NCBI RefSeq assembly: GCF_000691525.1
Contig: NZ_JMDW01000011.1
Location: 124,001 to 188,000, forward strand
From: Mycolicibacterium neoaurum ATCC 25795
Lineage (GTDB): Bacteria; Actinomycetota; Actinomycetes; Mycobacteriales; Mycobacteriaceae
Length of the DNA: 64,000 bases
Direction of reading: 5' to 3'
Shown: positions 17,345 to 25,067 of the stretch, in pieces
Numbering within the stretch: position 1 is the first letter of the stretch
Layout of the letters: each line of letters starts with the position of its first letter
The notes under the pieces: model-generated
Database searches by the model: none
Seen by the model: the letters and a program-made list of their open reading frames with translations, nothing else
What the model was told of the DNA's origin: nothing
Position numbers and translations under genes: made by a program

Positions 17345-17989
17345 TCACTCGTCCCAGGACGCCGCGGTTCCCCACAGTGCGTTGAGCCAGAGGCGTTCCA
17401 GTACGTCGACCGCCCGGGCGGGATCGGTGCCGCGGCCGACGAAGGCGGCATCGTTGGACAACGTCATCGCCGTGGTGGCGGTGAGCATCCGGACCAATGC
17501 GGGGATGTCGTCCGAGATCGGCCGGGTGCCCTTGCGAACCTCGTCCTCGACGACACCGACGATCTTGTCGATGACCATGTCCTCGAAGTCGTTCATGATG
17601 GCGGCGATCTGTTTGTCCGTGGTCTGCGCCGATGTGCAGGCCGCCATGATCGGATCGTTGGTCGCGAACACCGCCGCGGCACTGCCGACCATCCGCTTGG
17701 CGAACGCCGCCGGTGACTCACCGGGGTCACGCGGGGCGAAGTTATGAGTCAGCACGTCCAGCTCGGCGAGCGCCTCCCGCACGATCAGCGCCAGCACGTC
17801 GTACTTGGAGTCGAAGTAGAAATAGAAGCCCGATCGCGCCACGCCTGCGCGTTCGCTGATCATGCTCACCGACAGATCCGCGAAGGGTTTGACGCCCAGC
17901 AACTCGCGCACCGCGGCGACGATGGCGTCGCGCTGGCGGTCTCCGCGGCTGCGGCGGGTCTCGGTTTGCGCTTCGGGGGTGGCGCTCAT
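17345..17989 (-). CDS. TetR-family regulator of the SDR/cyp136 locus
   Basis: This is a 214-residue repressor with an HTH near residues 15-60 (RQRDAIVAAVRELLG, ISERAGVARSGFYFYFDSK) and a typical all-helical ligand domain. I chose the ATG at 17989 because the HTH then has the usual short leader; the open frame extends through the operator region and is unlikely to be translated. Two copies of CTTGACA-N2-YGTCAAG occur in the divergent gap, one next to this gene and one next to cyp136. Autoregulation plus control of both operons is the straightforward inference. It is the positional counterpart of Rv3058c. Confidence 0.9.
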   Translation of the reverse strand: MSATPEAQTETRRSRGDRQRDAIVAAVRELLGVKPFADLSVSMISERAGVARSGFYFYFDSKYDVLALIVREALAELDVLTHNFAPRDPGESPAAFAKRMVGSAAAVFATNDPIMAACTSAQTTDKQIAAIMNDFEDMVIDKIVGVVEDEVRKGTRPISDDIPALVRMLTATTAMTLSNDAAFVGRGTDPARAVDVLERLWLNALWGTAASWDE

Positions 17990-18027
17990 GGCCTTAAACC
18001 TTTGCACCGCGCAACGCCAGAACAAAA

Positions 18028-18043
18028 CTTGACATCTGTCAAG
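18028..18043. promoter_or_regulatory. TetR operator copy 1 (TetR-SDR side)
   Basis: CTTGACATCTGTCAAG has arms CTTGACA/TGTCAAG, near-perfect dyad symmetry. It lies 39 nt upstream of the TetR start. The matching copy at 18138-18153 supports a functional site. Confidence 0.75.
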
Positions 18044-18137
18044 CTTGGCACACTTCCCCACCTGCGGCGCGGTATCCGCCACGCAAGAAGGGGGTGGTGG
18101 ACCGGCCAGGCCGACCGGCGACCGCGCCGGACACAAA

Positions 18138-18153
18138 CTTGACAGCCGTCAAG
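18138..18153. promoter_or_regulatory. TetR operator copy 2 (cyp136 side)
   Basis: CTTGACAGCCGTCAAG is the same dyad with a single arm difference, 68 nt upstream of the cyp136 start. The centres are exactly 110 bp apart, which would allow looping between two bound dimers. Confidence 0.75.
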
Positions 18154-18220
18154 TCGAACATGAAGATGGTCGACGAAGTGACGTCGACCACAGGTCTGTC
18201 CGCACGAAGGAGTTCCGTCC

Positions 18221-19702
18221 ATGGCGACAACCATCAGCACGCCGGCCTATCTGCTGGACCAGGCCAAGCGCCGGTTCACCCCGACGCTGAACAACATGCC
18301 CGGTCTCGGCGCGGTCGAGCAACGGCTGCGCAATCACGATTTCAAGCAGTTCGTGCTGGCCGAGCCGCCGGCCGGTAGCGGACTCAAGCCGGTGCTCGGT
18401 GACTCGGGCGTGCCGATCCTCGGCCACATGATCGAGACGTTCCGCTCCGGTCCGGAATACCTGCTCGAGGTGTACAAGAAGTACGGGCCGGTTCACTACG
18501 CCTACTCCCCCGCGCTCTCCAGCGTCGCGGCACTGGGCCCGGACGCGACCCAGGCGGTGTTCTCCAACCGCAACAAGGATTTCTCGCAGAAGGGCTGGGA
18601 TCCGGTCATCGGTCCGTTCTTCAACCGCGGTCTGATGATGCTCGATTTCGAGGAGCACATGTTCCACCGCCGGATCATGCAGGAGGCCTTCACCCGGTCC
18701 CGGCTGACCGGTTACGTCGAGCACATCGACAAGGTCGCGTCGGCCGTCATCGCCAACGACTGGGTCGAGAACGATCCGCGCTTCCTGTTCTATCCCGCGG
18801 TCAAGGAACTGACGCTCGATATCGCGTCGGTGGTGTTCATGGGTCACGAGCCTGGCTCGGACAAGGAACTGGTCACCAAGGTCAACGACGCCTTCACCAT
18901 GACCACACGCGCGGGCGGCGCCATCATCCGCACTGGGGTGCCCCCGTTCAAGTGGTGGCGCGGACTGCAGGCCCGCAAGGTGCTCGACGACTACTTCGAG
19001 GCCCGGGTCAAGGAGAAGCGCGACTCGCACGGCACCGACATGCTGACCGTGTTGTGTCACACCGCCGACGAAGACGGCAACACCTTCAGTGACCAGGACA
19101 TCGTCAATCACATGATCTTCCTGATGATGGCCGCTCACGACACCTCGACATCGACACTGACGACGATGGCCTACTACTTGGCCGCCAACCCCGAGTGGCA
19201 GGAACGCTGCCGCGAGGAGTCGGAACGAATCGGCGACGGTCCGCTGGACATCGAGGCGCTGGACAAGCTCGAGACCTATGACCTGGTGATCAATGAATCA
19301 CTGCGGCTGGTGACCCCGCTGCCGTTCAACGTGCGCTCCACGGTGCGCGACACCGATCTGCTCGGCCATTTCATCCCGGCGGGCACGAGCATCGTGACCT
19401 GGCCGTCGATCAACCACCACCTGCCCGAGCTGTGGACCGACCCGGAGAAGTTCGACCCGAGCCGGTTCGCCGAACCCCGCAACGAGCACAAGCGGCACCG
19501 TTACGCGTTCGCCCCGTTCGGCGGCGGCGCGCACAAGTGCATCGGCATGGTCTTCGGCCAGCTGGAGATCAAGACCGTCATGCATCGGCTGTTGCGCAAG
19601 TACCGCCTCGAGCCGCCCTACCAGGGTTACAAGTCCAAGCTGGACTACGCGGGAATGCCCGTGCCGATGGACGGTATGCCCATCATCCTGCGTCCACTCT
19701 GA
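18221..19702 (+). CDS. cyp136: cytochrome P450, CYP136 type
   Basis: This is a 493-residue P450 monooxygenase. It shows the I-helix oxygen-activation motif AAHDTST at about 304-310, the ExxR motif ESLR at about 359-362, and the heme loop FGGGAHKCIG with the thiolate Cys440. The length and the rare AHDT (His in place of the usual Gly/acid) fit CYP136, the M. tuberculosis Rv3059 product, whose position next to the TetR/SDR pair is shared. The substrate is not established. Redox partners (ferredoxin and reductase) are not encoded nearby. The start ATG 18221 has GAAGGAG 10 nt upstream. Confidence 0.93.
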   Translation: MATTISTPAYLLDQAKRRFTPTLNNMPGLGAVEQRLRNHDFKQFVLAEPPAGSGLKPVLGDSGVPILGHMIETFRSGPEYLLEVYKKYGPVHYAYSPALSSVAALGPDATQAVFSNRNKDFSQKGWDPVIGPFFNRGLMMLDFEEHMFHRRIMQEAFTRSRLTGYVEHIDKVASAVIANDWVENDPRFLFYPAVKELTLDIASVVFMGHEPGSDKELVTKVNDAFTMTTRAGGAIIRTGVPPFKWWRGLQARKVLDDYFEARVKEKRDSHGTDMLTVLCHTADEDGNTFSDQDIVNHMIFLMMAAHDTSTSTLTTMAYYLAANPEWQERCREESERIGDGPLDIEALDKLETYDLVINESLRLVTPLPFNVRSTVRDTDLLGHFIPAGTSIVTWPSINHHLPELWTDPEKFDPSRFAEPRNEHKRHRYAFAPFGGGAHKCIGMVFGQLEIKTVMHRLLRKYRLEPPYQGYKSKLDYAGMPVPMDGMPIILRPL

Positions 19703-19720
19703 CCGAGTAGGCGTCCCAGC

Positions 19721-19767
19721 GGCCACTTGTCGCACGCCACAAGCCATTTCGCGTGCGACAAGTGGCC
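19721..19767. terminator. bidirectional hairpin terminator between convergent genes
   Basis: GGCCACTTGTCGCACGC (19721-19737) and its exact complement (19751-19767) form a 17-bp stem with a 13-nt loop. It lies between the 3' ends of cyp136 and the LeuA-domain gene. Confidence 0.85.
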
Positions 19768-19774
19768 GTTCGCG

Positions 19775-20239
19775 TCAGGCGGCCAGCCGGTTCGCCGACG
19801 CGACCACGGCGCGCAGCGCAGACTGGTGGGGACATTCCGACCAGGCGATCGCCCACTGCGCATCGACCCCCGCGGTGCTACGGATGAAGGTGGCGGTCTG
19901 GCCGCCGGCCCGCAGCTGGTGGAAGTTCAGCATCTCGATCCTGATCCCGCAGTCGTGCAGCATTGCGGTCAGCGCACCGAGGGGACCCGCGGCGGTAGCC
20001 GTGCACGCGGTGATCCGATCGCCGACGGCGATGGTGGCCGTATAGGTGTGGGTGTGCCTGCCGTATGCCCGGTCGGCCCGGTCCCAGGCCAACAACCGAA
20101 CCGGTCCGGCACTGGAGCCGAAGGTCTCCGCCACGTCATCCCAGCTCATCTCGGCGGCCAGGTCGCGCAGTCCGCGCGGAAGCGGGGCGTCGAAGAAATC
20201 GGCGAAGCGGGGGCTCGCGATCAGGGTGGTGGAGTTCAT
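19775..20239 (-). CDS. stand-alone LeuA regulatory (allosteric) domain protein
   Basis: This is a 154-residue protein. Its second half resembles the C-terminal leucine-binding domain of 2-isopropylmalate synthase: TATIAVGD, then GPLGALTAMLHDCGIRI, then the end SALRAVVASANR, which parallels LeuA's SLRAVVSAVNR. The catalytic TIM barrel is absent. It could bind leucine and modulate LeuA as a separate subunit, but that is inference. The ATG at 20239 has GAAGG about 10 nt upstream. Its leader encodes a short Ile-Leu-Val-Val peptide and competing hairpins, which independently supports a branched-chain amino-acid role. A remnant of a degraded leuA is the main alternative. Confidence 0.72.
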   Translation of the reverse strand: MNSTTLIASPRFADFFDAPLPRGLRDLAAEMSWDDVAETFGSSAGPVRLLAWDRADRAYGRHTHTYTATIAVGDRITACTATAAGPLGALTAMLHDCGIRIEMLNFHQLRAGGQTATFIRSTAGVDAQWAIAWSECPHQSALRAVVASANRLAA

Positions 20240-20243
20240 GTGT

Positions 20244-20361
20244 GTCGGCCTTCGCACTCGTTAGGGAGCGACCGACGGGTAGTAGCGTCCGACCCACAGC
20301 GGGGGGTCGGTCTGGATCAGACCCCGCTGCGGGTACTGGCTACTACGAGAATGCGATGCAC
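20244..20361 (-). promoter_or_regulatory. leader with branched-chain amino-acid attenuator features
   Basis: On the minus strand a 14-codon ORF (20361-20317) is followed by alternative base-pairings. A long-range stem joins GTAGTAGC (20339-20346) to GCTACTAC (20279-20286). It overlaps a compact hairpin, CCGACCC/GGGTCGG (20289-20310). A third stem (20270-20276 with 20244-20250) lies beside the GAAGG ribosome site of the gene. The long-range stem uses the Val-Val codons of the leader peptide, so ribosome stalling there would shift the fold. There is no T-run, so control may act on translation rather than termination. Confidence 0.55.
20317..20361 (-). CDS. leader peptide MHRILVVASTRSGV
   Basis: This is a 14-residue ORF (GTG start, TGA stop) with the run Ile-Leu-Val-Val at positions 4-7, the signature of leader peptides that sense charged branched-chain tRNAs. 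A TANNNT -10 element (TAACCT, 20369-20374 on the plus strand as AGGTTA) ends 7 nt before the GTG, the arrangement of a leaderless mycobacterial transcript. No ribosome-binding site is needed in that case. It is too short for ordinary gene finding. Confidence 0.6.
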   Translation of the reverse strand: MHRILVVASTRSGV

Positions 20362-20442
20362 GACAGCGAGGTTAGACCGTCGACCTGGTGGGCGCAACCC
20401 GGTTTGGGCCACATGCCCGCTCTGGTCGACGATGGCCGGGTG

Positions 20443-21189
20443 ATGTGGTGGGAGATGGTGCTGCTGTTCGTCGCCGGCATCGGCGGCGGGCTCATCGGCA
20501 GTATCGCCGGGCTGGCGTCGTTGTCGACCTATCCCGCCCTGCTGCTGATCGGTCTGCCGCCGGTCTCGGCCAATGTCACCAACACCGTCAGCCTGGTCTT
20601 CAACGGGATCGGTTCGGTGGCGGGCTCGTTACCCGAACTCGCCGGGCAGCGCGACCGCCTGCTGCGGCTCATGCCGATGGCCGTGCTCGGCGGTGCCGCC
20701 GGCGCCTGGCTGCTGCTCTCGATACCCGCGGAGGGTTTCGAGAACGCGGTCCCGGTACTGCTGATGGTCGCCTCGGTCGCGATCGCGCTGCCGCGGGGCA
20801 AGGGACCGGTGGCCGAACCTACCCGCGCTCGCAGCGCGGCCCAGGCGGTGGCCGTCGCCTTGATCTGCATCTATGGCGGGTTCTTCGGCGCCGCCGCGGG
20901 GGTGCTACTGCTGGCCCTGTTCCTGCGGACCGGTGCCGAAAGCCTGGCCGAGGCCAACGCCATCAAGAACGTCGTGCTGGGGGTCGCCAATGCCGTTGCC
21001 GCCGTGGGCTTCGTGATCTTCGCACCGGTGTACTGGCCCGCGGTGGGCGCCATGGGCGTCGGCTGCCTGATCGGTGCGCGGCTGGGACCCGTGGTGGTGC
21101 GGCGGGCACCGGCGACACCGCTGCGGCTGGGCATCGCGATCGCCGGTATCGCGCTGGCGGTCAAGTTGGGGTACGACACCTACCGGTGA
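20443..21189 (+). CDS. TSUP (TauE/SafE) family membrane permease
   Basis: This is a membrane protein of about 248 residues with 7-8 hydrophobic helices and the two repeated TSUP halves, beginning GIGGGLIGSIAGLA and, in the second half, YGGFFGAAAGVLLLA. The family exports sulfite, sulfoacetate or related anions, or imports small organosulfur compounds. It lies 66 nt before a sulfite-oxidase-fold molybdoenzyme, which fits a sulfur-anion substrate. The start is uncertain: ATG 20443 is used because the first helix begins at once, but in-frame ATG 20413 or 20356 would add a soluble leader. It is divergent from the LeuA-domain gene. Confidence 0.82.
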   Translation: MWWEMVLLFVAGIGGGLIGSIAGLASLSTYPALLLIGLPPVSANVTNTVSLVFNGIGSVAGSLPELAGQRDRLLRLMPMAVLGGAAGAWLLLSIPAEGFENAVPVLLMVASVAIALPRGKGPVAEPTRARSAAQAVAVALICIYGGFFGAAAGVLLLALFLRTGAESLAEANAIKNVVLGVANAVAAVGFVIFAPVYWPAVGAMGVGCLIGARLGPVVVRRAPATPLRLGIAIAGIALAVKLGYDTYR

Positions 21190-21254
21190 AATCCGGACCT
21201 GTGGTGCGCACTCACCACAGGCTCGTAGTACTCGGGCTCGGCTAGCGTGGTCTG

Positions 21255-22787
21255 GTGGCATCCATCCCAGTCGGAACGCGTGTCCTGTGTGGTGTCGCCG
21301 CTGCCGCGGTGACCCTGGGCGTCAGCGCCCTCGTCGCGGTGCCACTCGGGGCATCCGCCGATCCCCGCTCGGCGGTCGGATCGACGATCATCGACCGGAC
21401 CCCGGGCCCGGTGAAGGAATGGGCGATCCAGACCTTCGGGACCGCCGACAAGCTGTTCCTGACGGTCGCGGTGCTCGTGGCGATCGCCGTGTTGGCCGCA
21501 CTGGCCGGTGTGCTGGAGCGCCGGCGGATACCGATCGGCAGCATCATGTTCGCCGCGGCCACCGTTGCCGGCTGCGTCGCCATCCTGTCGCGGGCCGGCG
21601 CTCGACCGCTGGACATGGTGCCGACGGTGGTGGGCGGCCTCGCCGGCATCATCGCGCTGCGCTTCCTGACCTCCGGCCGACTGCGGGACGGATCGGCACA
21701 CGAGTCGGCTGCCGCCGATCCCGGTCGCCGGCTCTCGCTGGCCGCGCTCGGGCTGCTGGGCCTCGGCGTGCTGGGTAGTGCCGTCGGATCTGCGTGGGCC
21801 CGGCGGGTGCACTCGGCCGCAGGCGACCGACAGGCCTACACACCGCCGCCGGTGGCGCAGCCTGCACCGCCCATCCCGCCGGAGGTACAGCCGGCCGGCG
21901 TCGACGTCACCGAGTTCGTCACCGACAACGACGACTTCTACCGGATCGACACCGCGCTGTCGGCCCCCCAACTCAACCGCGACGCCTGGGCATTGCGCAT
22001 CCATGGCATGGTCGACCGGGAGGTGACCTACACCTTCGCCGATCTGGAGAAGTTCGAGCTCATCGAAAAGGTCGTCACCCTGGCCTGTGTATCGAATCCG
22101 GTGGGCGGTGACCTGATCGGCAACGCAGTCTGGACCGGTTACCGGTTGCGTGACCTGCTGGCCGCGGCGGGGGTGCAGTCCGACGCCGATATGGTGCTGT
22201 CGACCTCTAGTGACGGTTTCACCGCGGGCACGCCCACCGAGGCCATGACCGATGATCGCGATTCACTGCTGGCGATCACGATGAACGGACAACCACTGCC
22301 CATCGAACACGGTTACCCGGCTCGCCTGGTCGTCCCCGGCCTGTACGGATACGTCTCGGCCACCAAGTGGGTCGTGGATCTGGAGCTGACCAGATTCGAC
22401 CGGGCGCAGGGCTATTGGACACCGCTGGGATGGTCCGAGCGGGGTCCGATCAAAACCCAGTCACGGATCGACGTCCCCCGCATCGGCCAGGATGTCGCGC
22501 CGGGACCGGTCCGGTTCGGCGGCGTGGCATGGGCCCAGCACCGCGGTGTGCGCGCCGTCGAGGTCCGGATCGACGACGGGCCCTGGCAGCAGGCAACCCT
22601 GGGCGCGGCGTACTCGAATGACACCTGGCGGTTGTGGAGCTTCGACTGGCAGGCCGAGAAGCCCGGTCTACACCGCATCACCGTGCGCGCCACCGACAAC
22701 ACCGGGGCGGTGCAGACCGAGGACATCGCCGGCGTCGTACCCGACGGTGCGACCGGTTGGCCCAGCGTCGAATTCGCGGTGACCTGA
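21255..22787 (+). CDS. membrane-anchored molybdopterin oxidoreductase, sulfite-oxidase fold
   Basis: This is a 510-residue protein. The N-terminal third has about five transmembrane helices (to residue about 185), then a Pro-rich linker, then a periplasm-facing sulfite-oxidase/YedY-type Moco domain. The Moco-ligand cysteine is in VVTLACVSNPVGG. YPARLVVPGLYGY and the immunoglobulin-like C-terminal dimer domain (APGPVRFGGVAWAQHRGV) follow. The start is GTG at 21255. Mycobacterial relatives include Rv0218 (from memory). The substrate is unproven: sulfite or protein methionine sulfoxide are candidates. Proximity to a TSUP exporter favours sulfite detoxification. Confidence 0.85.
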   Translation: MASIPVGTRVLCGVAAAAVTLGVSALVAVPLGASADPRSAVGSTIIDRTPGPVKEWAIQTFGTADKLFLTVAVLVAIAVLAALAGVLERRRIPIGSIMFAAATVAGCVAILSRAGARPLDMVPTVVGGLAGIIALRFLTSGRLRDGSAHESAAADPGRRLSLAALGLLGLGVLGSAVGSAWARRVHSAAGDRQAYTPPPVAQPAPPIPPEVQPAGVDVTEFVTDNDDFYRIDTALSAPQLNRDAWALRIHGMVDREVTYTFADLEKFELIEKVVTLACVSNPVGGDLIGNAVWTGYRLRDLLAAAGVQSDADMVLSTSSDGFTAGTPTEAMTDDRDSLLAITMNGQPLPIEHGYPARLVVPGLYGYVSATKWVVDLELTRFDRAQGYWTPLGWSERGPIKTQSRIDVPRIGQDVAPGPVRFGGVAWAQHRGVRAVEVRIDDGPWQQATLGAAYSNDTWRLWSFDWQAEKPGLHRITVRATDNTGAVQTEDIAGVVPDGATGWPSVEFAVT

Positions 22788-22799
22788 GGTCCGGCCGAT

Positions 22800-22815
22800 G
22801 AGGACTTTCGGCACT
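22800..22815 (+). promoter_or_regulatory. DosR-type box upstream of the Acg-like nitroreductase
   Basis: GAGGACTTTCGGCACT carries the core GGACTTTCGGC of the mycobacterial DosR motif (GGGACTTTCGGCCC). It ends 34 nt before the ATG of an Acg/Rv2032-family gene, which are classical DosR targets, and a DosR gene lies immediately downstream. No database scan was possible. Confidence 0.65.
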
Positions 22816-22849
22816 ACTGCCGGCGGTGTCACGCGGACAGACTCGGTTC

Positions 22850-23818
22850 ATGGACCCGAACACTCCGGACCGCCGAACCATCGAAACGGTGCTGTCCCTG
22901 GCGACGAGGGCTCCGTCGATCCACAATTCGCAGCCGTGGCGCTGGCAGGTCCGGCCGGACCGGTTGCTGCTGTTCGCCGACACCGATCGCGCTCTGCCCC
23001 AAGCTGATCCGGACTCCCGCGATCTGTTGCTCAGCTGCGGAGCCGCGCTGCACCATGCGATCGTCGGGCTGGCCTCGCTGGGCTGGCGGGCCGAGGTACA
23101 CCGCTTTCCCGACCCCGATCAGCCCGATCTGCTGGCGACCGTGCAGATGCGTCCCGGCCCCGCCGCCGATGTGCCACTGGCCGCCGCCATCCCGTGCCGG
23201 CGCACCGATCGCCGGATGTTCAGCCCGTGGCACGTGCCGGACGCCGATATCGCCGTGATGGGCGCCCGAGCGGCGCGGGCCGGGGTGATGCTGCGTCAGG
23301 TGCAACGCCTGCCCGAACTGCAGGAGATCGTCGCACGCGCCGTCCGGCAGCACGCCACCGATCACGCGTACCTTGCCGAATTGTCCACCTGGAGTGGCCG
23401 TTACGCGTCACTTGCCGGCGTGCCCGCCCGCAACACCCCACGCTCGGATCCGCGCGCGACACTTCCCGGACGGGTATTCGCCGGACCGATGCTCGCGCAA
23501 CCCGAGACCGGGTCAGCCGCGGACGGCGCCGCCGTCCTGGCGCTGGGTACCAAGGCGGACAACCCGCTGTCGCGGTTGCGGGCTGGGGAGGCCACCAGCC
23601 TGGTCCTGTTGACCGCGACGACGCTCGGCCTGGCCAGCTGCCCGGTGACCGAACCACTCGAGATCGACGCCACCAGGAGCGCGGTGCGCGATGACGTCTT
23701 CGGCGACCACGGCCATCCACAGATGTTGTTGCGTATCGGCTGGGCGCCGGTCAACGCCGACCCGCTGCCCGCCACCCCGCGGATGCCGACCTCAGCGGTC
23801 GTCGAGTGGCAGTCCTGA
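22850..23818 (+). CDS. Acg/Rv3131-type nitroreductase-fold protein
   Basis: This is a 322-residue protein of the Acg family: two fused nitroreductase-like halves that in M. tuberculosis Acg bind FMN without ordinary reductase activity and may sequester flavin during dormancy. Visible motifs are the N-terminal [14 protein letters not shown] and the C-terminal [19 protein letters not shown] and [11 protein letters not shown]. The ATG at 22850 follows the DosR-type box. Its last 27 nt overlap the 3' end of the convergent devR gene. Family members are induced by hypoxia and nitric oxide through DosR; the same is inferred here. Confidence 0.9.
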   Translation: MDPNTPDRRTIETVLSLATRAPSIHNSQPWRWQVRPDRLLLFADTDRALPQADPDSRDLLLSCGAALHHAIVGLASLGWRAEVHRFPDPDQPDLLATVQMRPGPAADVPLAAAIPCRRTDRRMFSPWHVPDADIAVMGARAARAGVMLRQVQRLPELQEIVARAVRQHATDHAYLAELSTWSGRYASLAGVPARNTPRSDPRATLPGRVFAGPMLAQPETGSAADGAAVLALGTKADNPLSRLRAGEATSLVLLTATTLGLASCPVTEPLEIDATRSAVRDDVFGDHGHPQMLLRIGWAPVNADPLPATPRMPTSAVVEWQS

Positions 23819-24472
23819 ACCGCCGCGCCCGCTCTCTCCCCATTCCAACTTGGACGCGAAAACAGCGGCCTGAGTGCGGCGTTCCATGCCGAGCTTGGCA
23901 AGCAGCCTGGACACGTAGTTCTTCACCGTCTTCTCGGCGAGGAACATCCTGGCCGCAATCTGACGGTTGGTGAGCCCCTCGGACAACAGGTGCAGCAGGG
24001 TGCGCTCCTGCTCGGTCAGCCCGGTCAAGGGGTCATCACGCTCGGCGGCACCGCGCAGGTTGGCCATCAGAGCCGCGGCTGCCCGGTTGTCGAGCAACGA
24101 GCGACCCGCTCCCACCTCCTTGATGGCGTTGGCCAGTTCCAGGCCCTTGATGTCCTTGACCACGTACCCGCTGGCCCCGGCCAGGATGGCGTCGAGCATG
24201 GCCTCGTCGGAGGTGAACGAGGTGAGCATCAGACAGCGCAGATCCGGGAGCTCGGAGAGCAGATCGCGGCACAGCTCGATGCCATTGCCATCGGGGAGTC
24301 GGACATCGAGCACGGCGACCTCGGGCCGTGCGGCCGGGATCCGGGCCATCGCCTCGGCGACCGTTCCTGCCTCCCCCACGACCTCGAGGTCGGGATCGGA
24401 GCCGAGCAGATCGATCAGTCCACGCCGGACGACCTCATGGTCGTCGACCAGAAACACCTTCACCACGGACAT
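23792..24472 (-). CDS. devR: DosR/DevR hypoxia response regulator
   Basis: This is a 226-residue NarL-family response regulator, very close to M. tuberculosis DosR (Rv3133c) along its length. Receiver: acidic pair D10-D11, phospho-acceptor D56 in [11 protein letters not shown], switch Thr in LTSFTSDE, and Lys106 in VVKDIKG. The LuxR-type HTH is [20 protein letters not shown]. It activates dormancy genes under hypoxia, NO or CO when phosphorylated by DosS/DosT. No histidine kinase gene is in the window, so it relies on a distant sensor or is a second DosR copy. It lies 7 nt downstream of a PNPOx-like gene in the same direction, and its 3' end overlaps the convergent nitroreductase gene. Confidence 0.95.
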   Translation of the reverse strand: MSVVKVFLVDDHEVVRRGLIDLLGSDPDLEVVGEAGTVAEAMARIPAARPEVAVLDVRLPDGNGIELCRDLLSELPDLRCLMLTSFTSDEAMLDAILAGASGYVVKDIKGLELANAIKEVGAGRSLLDNRAAAALMANLRGAAERDDPLTGLTEQERTLLHLLSEGLTNRQIAARMFLAEKTVKNYVSRLLAKLGMERRTQAAVFASKLEWGESGRGGSGLPLDDR

Positions 24473-24479
24473 GACCCCA

Positions 24480-24920
24480 TCATGGCCGGTAGTGCGGACC
24501 GGTGTCATCGAGGATCTGCCTGCCGGTGATCCGTTCGGTCCTGATCCGGATGAAATGGTCACGCCGACCCTGCACCCACGGTTCGACGAAAGTGCCTGCG
24601 ACGTCGACGAGATCGTCGATCGCGGTGATCGGCTCCGCGGTGCCGACCACGGTGACGCTCCACCCGCTGCGCAGATCCGGATCCAGCTCATCGGCCTCGA
24701 ACGCGACCACCTGGTGGGCGGCAGCGGCGGCCAGTTTCGCTCCACCGGCAACGCGGATGACGACATCCTCCTGCCACAGGCGGAAGTTGACCGGTTGGAT
24801 CGCCGGAAGCTCGTCTTCGGTGAACACCAGGCGACCGACGCGGACCTGTTGTAAGCGGTCCAGGCACTGCCTGCGGTTGAGGACGTCGAGTTGCTGCGCG
24901 TGGGACTTGCCGTGGGACAT
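24480..24920 (-). CDS. pyridoxamine 5'-phosphate oxidase-like flavin-binding protein
   Basis: This 146-residue protein belongs to the PNPOx-like split-barrel family (Rv3129 group). Key segments are [21 protein letters not shown] and [28 protein letters not shown], the latter being the family's SGWSV.V.G.A motif. Such proteins bind flavins, F420 or heme; the real activity is unknown. The start ATG at 24920 has a strong GAGGAGGT upstream. It is the first gene of a two-gene unit with devR (7-nt gap). Rv3129-like genes belong to the Dos regulon in M. tuberculosis, which fits the candidate box at 25019-25032. Confidence 0.88.
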   Translation of the reverse strand: MSHGKSHAQQLDVLNRRQCLDRLQQVRVGRLVFTEDELPAIQPVNFRLWQEDVVIRVAGGAKLAAAAAHQVVAFEADELDPDLRSGWSVTVVGTAEPITAIDDLVDVAGTFVEPWVQGRRDHFIRIRTERITGRQILDDTGPHYRP

Positions 24921-25018
24921 CGTGGCCACCTCCTCGTGGCAGCCGCCCGGCTGCCTGATCATTGTCGCGCCGTGGCATCGCCACACACCAGAGCCTTTTG
25001 TCACCCTTTCGAACCTTC

Positions 25019-25032
25019 GGGCCGAACTTTCC
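25019..25032 (-). promoter_or_regulatory. candidate DosR box upstream of the PNPOx-devR unit
   Basis: On the minus strand GGAAAGTTCGGCCC matches 11 of 14 positions of GGGACTTTCGGCCC, with a perfect right half. It lies about 100 nt before the PNPOx start, somewhat far, between this unit and ligB. It would make devR autoregulated. Confidence 0.4.
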
Positions 25033-25067
25033 GGTCATATGTCGGTACCGGATGGCAGCCTGGAGTC

